From: an uncultured Clostridia bacterium
GTDB lineage: Bacteria > Bacillota > Clostridia > Christensenellales > Borkfalkiaceae
Assembly (NCBI GenBank): GCA_934254725.1
Contig: CAKQLR010000050.1
Location: 1 to 13,900, forward strand
DNA: 13,900 nucleotides
Direction: 5' to 3'
Each line of letters begins with the position of its first letter. Position 1 is the stretch's first letter. The notes beneath the pieces were generated by a model, which saw nothing but the letters and a program-made list of their open reading frames with translations, made no database searches and was not told the origin of the DNA. The translations under genes and the position numbers were made by a program. Shown here piece by piece: positions 6,987 to 13,790 of the stretch.

Positions 6987-7919
6987 ATGATGGCTAATGA
7001 AAAAATAACAAGGAAAGAACTTGAAAAAGCAATTAATGATTCCGAGTTTTTCAATTTAAAAAGAGATAACAATCAGGATGTTTATGATGCCGTACGCCGT
7101 AAATTGATTGAAGAAATTTATACATATGTGTTTAACGTTTTTCCGATTACGCGAGATAATGAATTCAATCTGGAAATAATGAAAACAATTAGCGGGGCAT
7201 TTAAAAATTACAATAGAAATGCAGGCAGTTTTATAAATTATTTCAATCGTGCGATGAAATTGACAATAGAACGGACGAAAAAGAATCGTGCTTATGAAGA
7301 ACGTTGCGGCGGTATGGTTATAGACAAAGAAAAACGCCTTGTGATTGCAAAGATTTTTAAATTTGCAGAAATAAAGAATTACGACGTCACAGACGAAGTA
7401 TTTTTGAAAAAAATCATAAAATTGTTGCATTTAAATATAAGCCCTGCAGAAGTTTTGTCGCTTAATAATTTGCGTGTCGTAAGTGAAATGACCGAGGAAA
7501 GCGAGGATGGCGAAAGAACTTCTGTTTTCGACTCGATCGCAGATACCGCTCCGTCGCCCGAAGAGAGAGCTGTTACCGAAGACGCTCGTAAAAAATTCCT
7601 CAGTGTCTTTGAAAATATTTATCAAGAAAGCAGAGCCGCTTCTAAAGAAAGAAATAGTCTTGTTTTGACGTATATTCTTTTATTTGAAAGCGCCGAAACC
7701 GGTGAGGAAATAACCGATGGAAAAACACAAAATTTCTTTGAAAGATATTCGTTTATTGACGAGCGGGTTTTAAATGCTTTTTATTCGGGTGAAAAACTCA
7801 CGCAAAAAGATATAGCCCAAATGGCGGGTGTTTCCGCCGTCGCCATAACTAAAGCCAAAAATTTGCTTTTGGAAGAATTGAAAGTAAAGCTGAAACAAGG
7901 CGCGGTTTTCAATTCGTAA
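6987..7919 (+). CDS. Sigma-70-family RNA polymerase sigma-factor-like protein
   Basis: The product has 310 residues. Start codons at 6987 and 6990 are adjacent; AAAGG at 6975-6979 fits 6987. Residues 70-105 (NYNRNAGSFINYFNRAM) resemble sigma region 2. Residues 118-165 resemble region 3 and run into DSIADTAPSPEE at 182-193, a sequence typical of the sigma-70 region 3/4 border. Residues 271-301 (LTQKDIAQMAGVS...) form a region 4 helix-turn-helix for -35 recognition. The protein is longer than an ECF factor and has an insertion between the border and the final helix-turn-helix. It would direct RNA polymerase to a dedicated set of promoters, and the neighbouring CARF protein is a candidate anti-sigma or co-regulator (inference). 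Divergence makes a DNA-binding protein lacking true sigma activity possible. Confidence 0.78.
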   Translation: MMANEKITRKELEKAINDSEFFNLKRDNNQDVYDAVRRKLIEEIYTYVFNVFPITRDNEFNLEIMKTISGAFKNYNRNAGSFINYFNRAMKLTIERTKKNRAYEERCGGMVIDKEKRLVIAKIFKFAEIKNYDVTDEVFLKKIIKLLHLNISPAEVLSLNNLRVVSEMTEESEDGERTSVFDSIADTAPSPEERAVTEDARKKFLSVFENIYQESRAASKERNSLVLTYILLFESAETGEEITDGKTQNFFERYSFIDERVLNAFYSGEKLTQKDIAQMAGVSAVAITKAKNLLLEELKVKLKQGAVFNS

Positions 7920-7958
7920 AATTATTTGTGATAATAAAAATCGTAAGGGGTCGCTAAA

Positions 7959-10559
7959 ATGCAAAAGATAAACGATGAAATTTATAACGCCGCAAGGGCG
8001 GAACAGGATAAGGGAAATTACGAAAAGGCTTTTGAGCTGTATAGCGAAGGCGTTGAACAAGGCGACGTAAGGTGTAATTACGGCGTCGCTTTGTTTTATA
8101 ATTATGGTTACTTTGTAAAAAAAGACGAAACTAAGGCGTCGGAGATTTTTGCCTCGGCTTTTCTCGATATAAAAGAGTTGGCGGAGCAAAACGACCCTAT
8201 TTCGTGTTGCATAATCGGATTTTATTATTCTAACGGATTTTACGTTTCCGAAGACAAAAAAGTTGCGATAGAATGGCTGAAAAAATCAGCAAGTTTGGGT
8301 TATGCTTTAGCTCAGAATATTATAGCGCAAAGATATTATAACGGTTTAGATGTCGAAGAGGATAAAGCGGAAGCGTTTAAATGGTTTAGTTTGGCTGCTG
8401 AATCCGGTATCGACGAAGCGCAGTTTTATATGGGTGTTTACTACGATTTTGCTTATGGTGTAAAAGAAGATAAATTTGAAGCCGCGAAATGGTATAAAAA
8501 AGCAGCGGAACAAGGATATGCTGAAGCTCAATATTGTCTTGGATATTGCTACGATAAAGGCGAAGGGGTAGAAGAAGATAAAGCTGAAGCAGTAAAGTGG
8601 TATAGAAAAGCAGCGGAACAAGGATATGCAAACGCTCAATGTAATCTCGGATATTGCTACGATGAAGGTAAAGGGATAGAAGAGGATAAACGTGAAGCAG
8701 TAAAGTGGTACAGAAAAGCAGCGGAGCAAGGATATGCCGATGCTCAATTTGAGTTGGGGGCTTACTATACTAAAGGCGAAGAGGTAGAAGATAAAGTTGA
8801 GGCAGTAAAGTGGTATAGAAAAGCAGCAGAACAAGGATTGTCTGAAGCACAATATAATCTTTCTCTTTGTTATTACAACGGAGATGGCGTAAAAGAAAAT
8901 AAAACTGTAGCAGTAAAATGGTATAAAAAAGCAGCGGAACAAGGGTTGGTTGAGGCTCAATATAATCTTGCCCTTTGCTATGATTACGGTGAAGGAGTAA
9001 ATGAAGATAAAGCCGAAGCGGTGAAATGGTATAGAAAGGCCGCGGAACAGGGGCATGATAGCGCTTGGTTAAAATTGGGATATTGCCTTGAAACAGGTGT
9101 TGGGGTAAAAGAAAATAAGATCGAAGCGATAGAGTGGTTTAAAAAAGCCGCAGAGAAAGGAAATGCCGATGCTCAATATAATCTTGGTATTTGCTATTAT
9201 GTTGGTGATGGTATAGAAAAGGATATTGATGAAGCGTTAAAATGGTCCACAAAAGCGGCCGAACAAGGAGATACTTCGTCACTTTATAATTGCGGAATTA
9301 TTTATCTTGAAGAGAAAAAAGATTATATAAAAGCGAAAGATTTTTTTGAAAAAGCTTTACGTGAAGGGTATGTCCCTGCAAATTACGGTCTAGCGGAATT
9401 ATATAAAGACGGAAACGGCGTGCAACAGGACGGCAAAAAGGCGATAAGTTTTTATCGTAAAGTTCTGGAAAATAAGGATTCAAGTTGGTTGTTTGAAAAT
9501 GTATACGAACATTTAGCTCAAATGTACGACGAAAACTATCCGTTCTGTAAAGGTGTTTATAAAGATAATTTCAAAGCAAAAGAGTATTACGAAAAAGCAA
9601 TCGAAAACGGCGCAGACTGCAAATCCGACTTAAAAACTTTGGAAACTCTTATGCATATAGACGATTCCGAAGCGAACCGAATGGGCGAATTCGTAAAAGA
9701 AATCGCGCAGAAAAACATACCGCTTACGTCGCTTTATGCTGTTGTGGAAGACCGTTTAAAACAGGAGTTCGGCGCGGTGTGGGATAGGCTTCAAAGCGGA
9801 ACAAAAGAGTGCTTGATAACGGGCTGCATTTCATATGTCGCGCTTATTTCTACGGGCGAGGAAAACTATAAAAATATGGACTTTTCTTCGGCTATCTTGC
9901 CTATGGTTAAGGCTTGCGAAATCGAACTGGGAAGAATTTTCTTCGATAAATTTCTCGAATACTTGCAGCAAAACAATATTCCGCCTACGGAGTTCGATCC
10001 GGAAATGCAAAAGTTCGTCGTGGAAGATAAGGTAAATAACAAACCCGAGGAATACGATTCGGACGAAAAATATATTTATTATCGCGTCGAAAAGTCAGAG
10101 GGCAACGGATTGTTTAACTACGTTTCTCCCGATAAAACAGGCGTTTTCACGCTCGGCGGAATTGATAAATATGCAGGAATATCCAAAGGACCGATGACCG
10201 AACCGATTATGCAGACTGCAAAGTTTTCTTTCGGTAAAAACGGAGTGGGAGTCGAAAGAAAGCCTGCGTACAGAAAAACAAGAATCGGAATTACCGTAAA
10301 CAAGCACGTTCTTGCATTTATGAACGAAGTTTTTACAGAAGAAGCCTTTTCCGGAAACGATCGCGCAGAGCAAATCAAAAAGTATCTTTATTCGTTATCC
10401 ACAAGGGTGCGTGATATGGCGTTCAAGCTTCGCAATCCCTCATCGCACACGGGTGTAATGCCGTTTTGGAAAGCTCTTTACTGCGCGAATATGGTTATAA
10501 TGGTAGATCGTATTTTGTTTGATTTTGTTTCCAAGCTCAAACAAGAATATGTGGTGTAA
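7959..10559 (+). CDS. Sel1-repeat protein with C-terminal HEPN RNase-like domain
   Basis: The product has 866 residues, with AAGGGG eight bases before the ATG. Residues about 20-560 are roughly 13 Sel1/TPR-like helical repeats, the central ones nearly identical (A-V-K-W-Y-R-K-A-A-E-Q-G, 36-residue period). The C-terminal part, about 580-866, is a different domain. A helical pair at about 610-665 contains ALISTGEENY and the conserved-looking AILPMVKACEIELGR, an insert includes FTLGG, and a last helix bundle contains RNPSSH at 825-830. RNx3H is the catalytic signature of HEPN ribonucleases such as Csm6, Csx1 and toxins. Sel1 repeats usually bind partner proteins. With a CARF protein two genes upstream, this looks like an RNase effector whose sensor is encoded separately (inference). 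Confidence 0.85.
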   Translation: MQKINDEIYNAARAEQDKGNYEKAFELYSEGVEQGDVRCNYGVALFYNYGYFVKKDETKASEIFASAFLDIKELAEQNDPISCCIIGFYYSNGFYVSEDKKVAIEWLKKSASLGYALAQNIIAQRYYNGLDVEEDKAEAFKWFSLAAESGIDEAQFYMGVYYDFAYGVKEDKFEAAKWYKKAAEQGYAEAQYCLGYCYDKGEGVEEDKAEAVKWYRKAAEQGYANAQCNLGYCYDEGKGIEEDKREAVKWYRKAAEQGYADAQFELGAYYTKGEEVEDKVEAVKWYRKAAEQGLSEAQYNLSLCYYNGDGVKENKTVAVKWYKKAAEQGLVEAQYNLALCYDYGEGVNEDKAEAVKWYRKAAEQGHDSAWLKLGYCLETGVGVKENKIEAIEWFKKAAEKGNADAQYNLGICYYVGDGIEKDIDEALKWSTKAAEQGDTSSLYNCGIIYLEEKKDYIKAKDFFEKALREGYVPANYGLAELYKDGNGVQQDGKKAISFYRKVLENKDSSWLFENVYEHLAQMYDENYPFCKGVYKDNFKAKEYYEKAIENGADCKSDLKTLETLMHIDDSEANRMGEFVKEIAQKNIPLTSLYAVVEDRLKQEFGAVWDRLQSGTKECLITGCISYVALISTGEENYKNMDFSSAILPMVKACEIELGRIFFDKFLEYLQQNNIPPTEFDPEMQKFVVEDKVNNKPEEYDSDEKYIYYRVEKSEGNGLFNYVSPDKTGVFTLGGIDKYAGISKGPMTEPIMQTAKFSFGKNGVGVERKPAYRKTRIGITVNKHVLAFMNEVFTEEAFSGNDRAEQIKKYLYSLSTRVRDMAFKLRNPSSHTGVMPFWKALYCANMVIMVDRILFDFVSKLKQEYVV
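8481..9341 (+). repeat. Tandem 108-bp Sel1 repeats
   Basis: Eight units begin at 8481, 8589, 8697, 8802, 8910, 9018, 9126 and 9234. Spacing is 108 bases except for one of 105, where a single codon is lost. The first six share long near-identical runs such as GCAGTAAAGTGGTATAGAAA, indicating recent duplication or gene conversion and a likelihood of copy-number change between strains. Confidence 0.88.
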
Positions 10560-10603
10560 AAACTAAAAATTTATTTTATATGGTATATATAAAAAGGTTG
10601 TAT

Positions 10604-10813
10604 ATGACGATAAATGATGTAATAATGGATATAATCGGAGATAGGTATTGCCACAGTTGTAAAACAGAAGTTCTAAATGTGGCAAATGAGATATTATTTT
10701 CAGGAACGCTAGGTGAACTGAGTGCAAATTTAAGAATATGTGCGACTCAGGTGATAGATCCTAATATTCCGTATGCTTTTGTTAATCAATGTATAATATT
10801 CAAGGTGAAATAG
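10604..10813 (+). CDS. 69-residue hypothetical protein
   Basis: The ATG at 10604 is preferred because AAAAGG lies seven bases upstream; an in-frame ATG at 10580 has no clear ribosome binding site. The product is a small alpha/beta protein with a CHSC pair near residues 15-18 and two further cysteines, which could bind a metal but do not make a complete zinc finger. No family was recognised. It lies 44 bases after the Sel1-HEPN gene and 13 bases before the next gene, so it is part of the same operon. Small partners next to HEPN effectors are often antitoxins or modulators, but no sequence feature supports that here. Confidence 0.55.
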   Translation: MTINDVIMDIIGDRYCHSCKTEVLNVANEILFSGTLGELSANLRICATQVIDPNIPYAFVNQCIIFKVK

Positions 10814-10826
10814 TTGAAGGTGGAAT

Positions 10827-11570
10827 ATGAACGAATCTAATAAAGAAATATCAGGAAAAGAATATTTGAAGGATCAATATAAATTAATTGAAGATAAAAC
10901 CTCTTTTGGTTTTTCCAGTAATGGTACGCCTAAAATCTGTGTAGACGAGTGTGTGGGGGTAATTGAGATTTGTGATGAAAAAGTTGTTTATGTGAATTAC
11001 GATTTTGAAAATAGGAAAAAACCAACGGATTATCCCTCGATACCGTCTATTGTGATTATCATCGAAAATCCGCATTTTGATGAGTTCACTAAGGGTAAGG
11101 ATGAAGGTAGCCCGGCAAGAGGTTGTACGGGTAACAATCTACAAAAATATTTATTGTTTAATTTGTATAAATATTTGCATTGTAACGACCAAGGAATTAA
11201 CGGTATTTATAGCTTTTCTAATAAAAAAATCGCGAACGGAAAATATAAAATTATAGTTTCTAACGCGGTACAATATCAATGCAGTCTTGGACTTCCGTTA
11301 AATGGGAAAAACTCGAACGGTAATAGAGAAGAAACAAACAAGCGGTTTACAGCTTGTTTGAATAAGGATAAAAATATTTTTATTAGTCGAATAAAAGGGT
11401 ATAAACCTAAAGTAATTATCAATAGTTGTACCGGGCAAAACAAAGGAGAGATTGCCGGGTTGCAACGGGAAGTACAGGATGTTCTGCAAGAAAATATACA
11501 AAATGCGCTGTTTTTACATTCGGCCCATCCCTCATCAGTATATTTTTTGGAAGGGTTTAAAGAAGTATAG
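10827..11570 (+). CDS. 247-residue hypothetical protein, possible uracil-DNA-glycosylase-like fold
   Basis: AAGGTGG precedes the ATG. The protein is an alpha/beta protein without signal peptide or membrane segment, and is the last gene before the terminator. No family is securely recognised. Several elements recall the uracil-DNA glycosylase fold: a strand followed by IIIENPHFDEF (about residues 77-87), a mid-protein YQCSLG, a strand PKVIINSCTG (about 200-209) and a C-terminal strand plus HSAHPSSVYF with HPS (about 231-240), in the order of family motifs 1, middle and 2. The catalytic residues cannot be assigned, so this is a hint only. A nucleic-acid base-processing enzyme would fit a defence operon, but an unrelated new family is as likely. 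Confidence 0.6.
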   Translation: MNESNKEISGKEYLKDQYKLIEDKTSFGFSSNGTPKICVDECVGVIEICDEKVVYVNYDFENRKKPTDYPSIPSIVIIIENPHFDEFTKGKDEGSPARGCTGNNLQKYLLFNLYKYLHCNDQGINGIYSFSNKKIANGKYKIIVSNAVQYQCSLGLPLNGKNSNGNREETNKRFTACLNKDKNIFISRIKGYKPKVIINSCTGQNKGEIAGLQREVQDVLQENIQNALFLHSAHPSSVYFLEGFKEV

Positions 11571-11584
11571 GTTTAATTTTAAAT

Positions 11585-11625
11585 AACCGGAAGAGTTTTA
11601 AAAAACTTTTTCGGTTATTTTTATT
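11585..11625 (+). terminator. Rho-independent terminator
   Basis: AACCGGAAGAGTTTT (11585-11599) pairs with AAAACTTTTTCGGTT (11602-11616), with two G-U pairs and a two-base AA gap (a few terminal A-T pairs would open to form the loop). It is followed by ATTTTTATT. It lies 14 bases after the last gene of the CARF/sigma/HEPN operon and ends that transcription unit. Confidence 0.88.
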
Positions 11626-11748
11626 AAAAGGTTAATTTCTGGTTTTCGGCGGGCTATATAGGTGGTGTAAGGACGAGTTGAGAAGCAAAGCGCAAGCAAA
11701 AGTCCTTGCAAATAATTCGTAATGGATGTCTGCATCCAAAGGAGAAGT
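11626..11748 (+). promoter_or_regulatory. Non-coding leader before the short-ORF cluster, with small hairpins
   Basis: No gene is seen here. GTAAGGAC near 11668-11675 can pair with GTCCTTGC near 11702-11709 across a purine-rich loop, and TGGATG (11723-11728) pairs with CATCCA (11733-11738) across TCTG just before the AAAGGAGAAG ribosome binding site. The second hairpin could influence access to the start at 11749. No convincing -35/-10 pair was found. Confidence 0.35.
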
Positions 11749-11838
11749 ATGTTTTTAGCAGGTTTTATAGTAGGGTTGGGAGCTATAGCTCTTATTAAGG
11801 CGGCAATCGAAAACGACGACGAAAACAACAATAACTAA
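11749..11838 (+). CDS. 29-residue membrane peptide
   Basis: The start follows AAAGGAGAAGT, an excellent ribosome binding site. The peptide has a hydrophobic glycine-rich helix (residues 2-16, LAGFIVGLGAIALI), two lysine/alanine turns and a very acidic, asparagine-rich end (ENDDENNNN). It has the same plan as the 28-residue peptide at 12256. No family was recognised. The strong ribosome binding site and a second, equally well-spaced ORF 14 bases later argue for real translation. Short hydrophobic peptides of this shape include small membrane regulators and type I toxins, and neither is proven here. Confidence 0.5.
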   Translation: MFLAGFIVGLGAIALIKAAIENDDENNNN

Positions 11839-11852
11839 AGGAGGTGAAAAGT

Positions 11853-11963
11853 ATGAATAAAACAAACAATACAAACGAAATAGATACAAATTACGTTGAC
11901 GAAAGCAGAATACTCGAAGTATGGAAAGTCATACTCGGCATAAAGTCGCAGAACGACGATTGA
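11853..11963 (+). CDS. 36-residue polar peptide
   Basis: AAAGGAGGTGAAAAGT before the ATG is a near-perfect anti-Shine-Dalgarno match, the best in the window. The peptide has a disordered, Asn/Thr-rich beginning and a short amphipathic helix (about residues 19-30, ILEVWKVILGIK). No family was recognised. It lies 14 bases downstream of the 29-residue ORF, so the two are probably co-transcribed. With such a strong site it is likely expressed at high level despite its size. Confidence 0.5.
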   Translation: MNKTNNTNEIDTNYVDESRILEVWKVILGIKSQNDD

Positions 11964-12008
11964 ACAACAGAAAAACGATTGATAAAACAAAAAACGGAGG
12001 CAAATTTT

Positions 12009-12170
12009 ATGTTAAGGCTTATAAGATGGATACAAGGAAGAGACAAATGCGGTTTCAGGATAAGAGAACCGAAATGGAGAAGAGATCGGTGGAGTGAAAG
12101 CGTTTTTATGCGCGAGTGGAGGGAGTTTGAAGAATTTAAGGAAAGACATAATTCCTGGTTCGGAGATTAA
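12009..12170 (+). CDS. 53-residue Arg/Trp-rich basic protein
   Basis: The ATG at 12009 is chosen because GGAGG lies just upstream (11996-12000, 8 bases); an upstream in-frame ATG at 11979 lacks such a site. The peptide is strongly basic and aromatic: the first 30 residues contain many Arg and Lys with Trp (MLRLIRWIQGR, KWRRDRWSE), followed by a charged Glu/Arg helix ending NSWFGD. A nucleic-acid- or membrane-binding role would fit the composition, but no family was recognised. Confidence 0.5.
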   Translation: MLRLIRWIQGRDKCGFRIREPKWRRDRWSESVFMREWREFEEFKERHNSWFGD

Positions 12171-12176
12171 AAACTC

Positions 12177-12200
12177 AGCCGCGCTATTTATAGCAGCGCT
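12177..12200. other. Small GC-rich hairpin between short ORFs
   Basis: AGC-GC-GCTA pairs with TAGC-GC-GCT around a TTTA loop, with one unpaired base on each side (12180 and 12195). No T-tract follows, so it may be an RNA-stability or processing element and not a terminator. Confidence 0.35.
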
Positions 12201-12255
12201 ATCGATGTACGGTTAATCAAATTGTAAATAACTAATAAATTTAAGGAGAAGAAAA

Positions 12256-12342
12256 ATGAAAAAATTTTTAGAGGGCGCAGGACTTGCAACCATACTCGCG
12301 TTTATATGCGGACTTTTTTCGGGCGAAAAAGACGAAGATTGA
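12256..12342 (+). CDS. 28-residue membrane peptide
   Basis: TAAGGAGAAGAAAA precedes the ATG, a strong ribosome binding site. The peptide starts MKKFLEG, continues with a hydrophobic helix (residues about 8-22, AGLATILAFICGLF) and ends in the acidic GEKDED. The order (short basic head, one helix, acidic tail) resembles the 29-residue peptide at 11749, and the two may be related or do similar jobs. It ends 16 bases before the second Sel1-like gene and is probably co-transcribed with it. Confidence 0.5.
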   Translation: MKKFLEGAGLATILAFICGLFSGEKDED

Positions 12343-12358
12343 TTACGGGATAGGGAAA

Positions 12359-13327
12359 ATGAATTTTGATGAGGCTAAGCATATTTTTATCGGGGCTGCC
12401 GCGGGTGAACTTTCCGAAGCGGTGGTCGTGATAGAAAATGAAGCCGACGGCGGTTCGGGTGTGGCGGCTTATTATCTTGCCGAGGCGTATGCTTTCGGTC
12501 GAGGTGTTATCAGGAACGAGAAAAAGGCATTTGAAATAGCGAAAATCACTGCAGAAATTTTCCCTCCTGCAAAAGCCGTCTTAGCGTACGATTATTTTTG
12601 CGGCAGAGGCATCGACAAAAATATCGAAAAGGGGCTATCGCTTTTTCGCGAAGCCGCAAATTGCGGTTGCGTTATTGCGGATATGTTTTTAAGCAACAAT
12701 AGCGAGTGTAAAAATTACGCCTTAGAGCAGTTTTCCGCATATATATCGAGACAAGAAAAGATATCGCGGTTAAAATCAATAAACGACGATATGGCAAGAT
12801 CTATGCTTTACGTTTATGCCGCAAATGAGCAGAGCCGAAACGAGCAAGTCTGCAAGTTCGCTGATTCGGTCTATCGTTACGCAAAGGCAACGTATCTAGG
12901 CAATCTTGCCTTATCACAAAAGATCGGGCGAGAGAAGATGGTTTCAGAGATAACCGATATGGCTGTAAACGGGTATGTCTACGCCTATGATTTGCTCGGC
13001 GATCTATATCGAACGTTTGGTGCCGAAGTTCCCGCCGCAGATTGTTACGTAAAGGCTTTTTGTCTTGGTATTGTAGCAAGCGGAACGAAATTTCTCTTAT
13101 CTGTGCAATCCAATGAGGAGATCGGAGACAATCTTATAGATGAGTTTATTGCGGCGGCATATAAATTTTCACGGGAAGGATATGCGTATGCAAGTTTTTT
13201 GCTCGCCTATTATTACGGTGCAATGATAGGCTATGACAGCGTAGCTTCGGAGCTATTAAAAACGGCAGCGTATAACGGTAGTTCGCTTGCCGAACGTATT
13301 ATAAAATTAAAAAACTTAAAACTTTAA
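12359..13327 (+). CDS. Divergent Sel1-repeat protein
   Basis: The product has 322 residues. The ATG at 12359 begins MNFDEAKHIF; a longer reading from 12284 would overlap the 28-residue ORF and has no ribosome binding site, while the chosen start has only a weak GGGA/AGGG one. Sel1-type helices are visible as YYLAEAYAFGRGV (near residues 38-50), a following unit with DYFCGRGIDKN, and degenerate units near the C-terminus (ASFLLAYYYGA, then LLKTAAYNGSS). There is no HEPN motif. It differs clearly from the regular array of the 866-residue protein, so it is not a recent copy. Sel1 proteins are protein-binding scaffolds. It might partner with the same system, but it lies beyond the terminator in its own transcription unit. 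Confidence 0.75.
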   Translation: MNFDEAKHIFIGAAAGELSEAVVVIENEADGGSGVAAYYLAEAYAFGRGVIRNEKKAFEIAKITAEIFPPAKAVLAYDYFCGRGIDKNIEKGLSLFREAANCGCVIADMFLSNNSECKNYALEQFSAYISRQEKISRLKSINDDMARSMLYVYAANEQSRNEQVCKFADSVYRYAKATYLGNLALSQKIGREKMVSEITDMAVNGYVYAYDLLGDLYRTFGAEVPAADCYVKAFCLGIVASGTKFLLSVQSNEEIGDNLIDEFIAAAYKFSREGYAYASFLLAYYYGAMIGYDSVASELLKTAAYNGSSLAERIIKLKNLKL

Positions 13328-13339
13328 GGAGAAATGATT

Positions 13340-13567
13340 ATGTACATGATTTATATTAACTTAGTACGGGGAAAGACCGGATATTACGTCGGATTAGATG
13401 ATTATGATTTTAATAAACGCGAGTTTCAATCGGTGGTTTACTCCCCGGATTGCGATGCTGCAAAACAATTTCCGACGTATGATTCGGCATTATCATACGC
13501 AATGTGGCTTAAAGAGAATTATTCCAACGTGATATATGCTGAGGTGATTGACCGCTATGCGTTTTAA
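13340..13567 (+). CDS. 75-residue hypothetical protein
   Basis: AAGGAG at 13326-13331 is 8 bases from the ATG at 13340 and only 2 from an in-frame ATG at 13334, so the later start is preferred. The product is a small alpha/beta protein: a beta hairpin (MIYINLVRGKTGYYVG), an acidic turn, a strand, then an amphipathic helix (YDSALSYAMWLKENY) and a last strand with VIDRYAF. It has no membrane segment and no recognised family. It follows the Sel1-like gene by 12 bases and is probably in its operon. Confidence 0.6.
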   Translation: MYMIYINLVRGKTGYYVGLDDYDFNKREFQSVVYSPDCDAAKQFPTYDSALSYAMWLKENYSNVIYAEVIDRYAF

Positions 13568-13790
13568 TTCGTTTACACACGCATAGACTTAAATCGACAG
13601 ATTAAACTGTTGATTAAGCACAAGCTTGTGTCCGCGTAGATAGACAAAAACGCGGACATAAGACGAAAATAAGCACCAAATTAAAGTGAAAAAACAATAA
13701 AAATACAGGATAGAATAATGTTTGAGTTAAAACCTCGTAGCAATTAAATAAAGCATAAAAAAGTCCTGTCCTCGAAAAATAAAAACAATT
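13568..13790. other. Non-coding stretch with clustered inverted repeats
   Basis: No gene is seen between the two convergent genes. CTTAAATCGACAG (13588-13600) pairs with CTGTTGATTAAG (13607-13618) with one bulge and one G-U. CACAAGCTTGTG (13619-13630) is a perfect 12-base palindrome. CTTGTGTCCGCGT (13625-13637) pairs with ACGCGGACATAAG (13650-13662) with one mismatch and a 12-base loop. The structures are back to back and overlapping. The rest (13663-13790) is AT-rich without visible structure. Confidence 0.6.

Noticed and set aside
8346..9056. Long minus-strand open frame of 236 codons
   Set aside because: It is the antisense shadow of the Sel1 repeat array: periodic like the repeats, without a ribosome binding site, and opposite a strongly supported gene.
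13625..13662. Hairpin as a terminator for the hypothetical gene ending at 13567
   Set aside because: No T-tract follows on either strand, so it was recorded as structure only.
13720..13749. A stretch beginning GTTTGAGTTAAAAC that looks like the start of some CRISPR repeats
   Set aside because: It occurs once only, with no spaced copies and no cas genes nearby.
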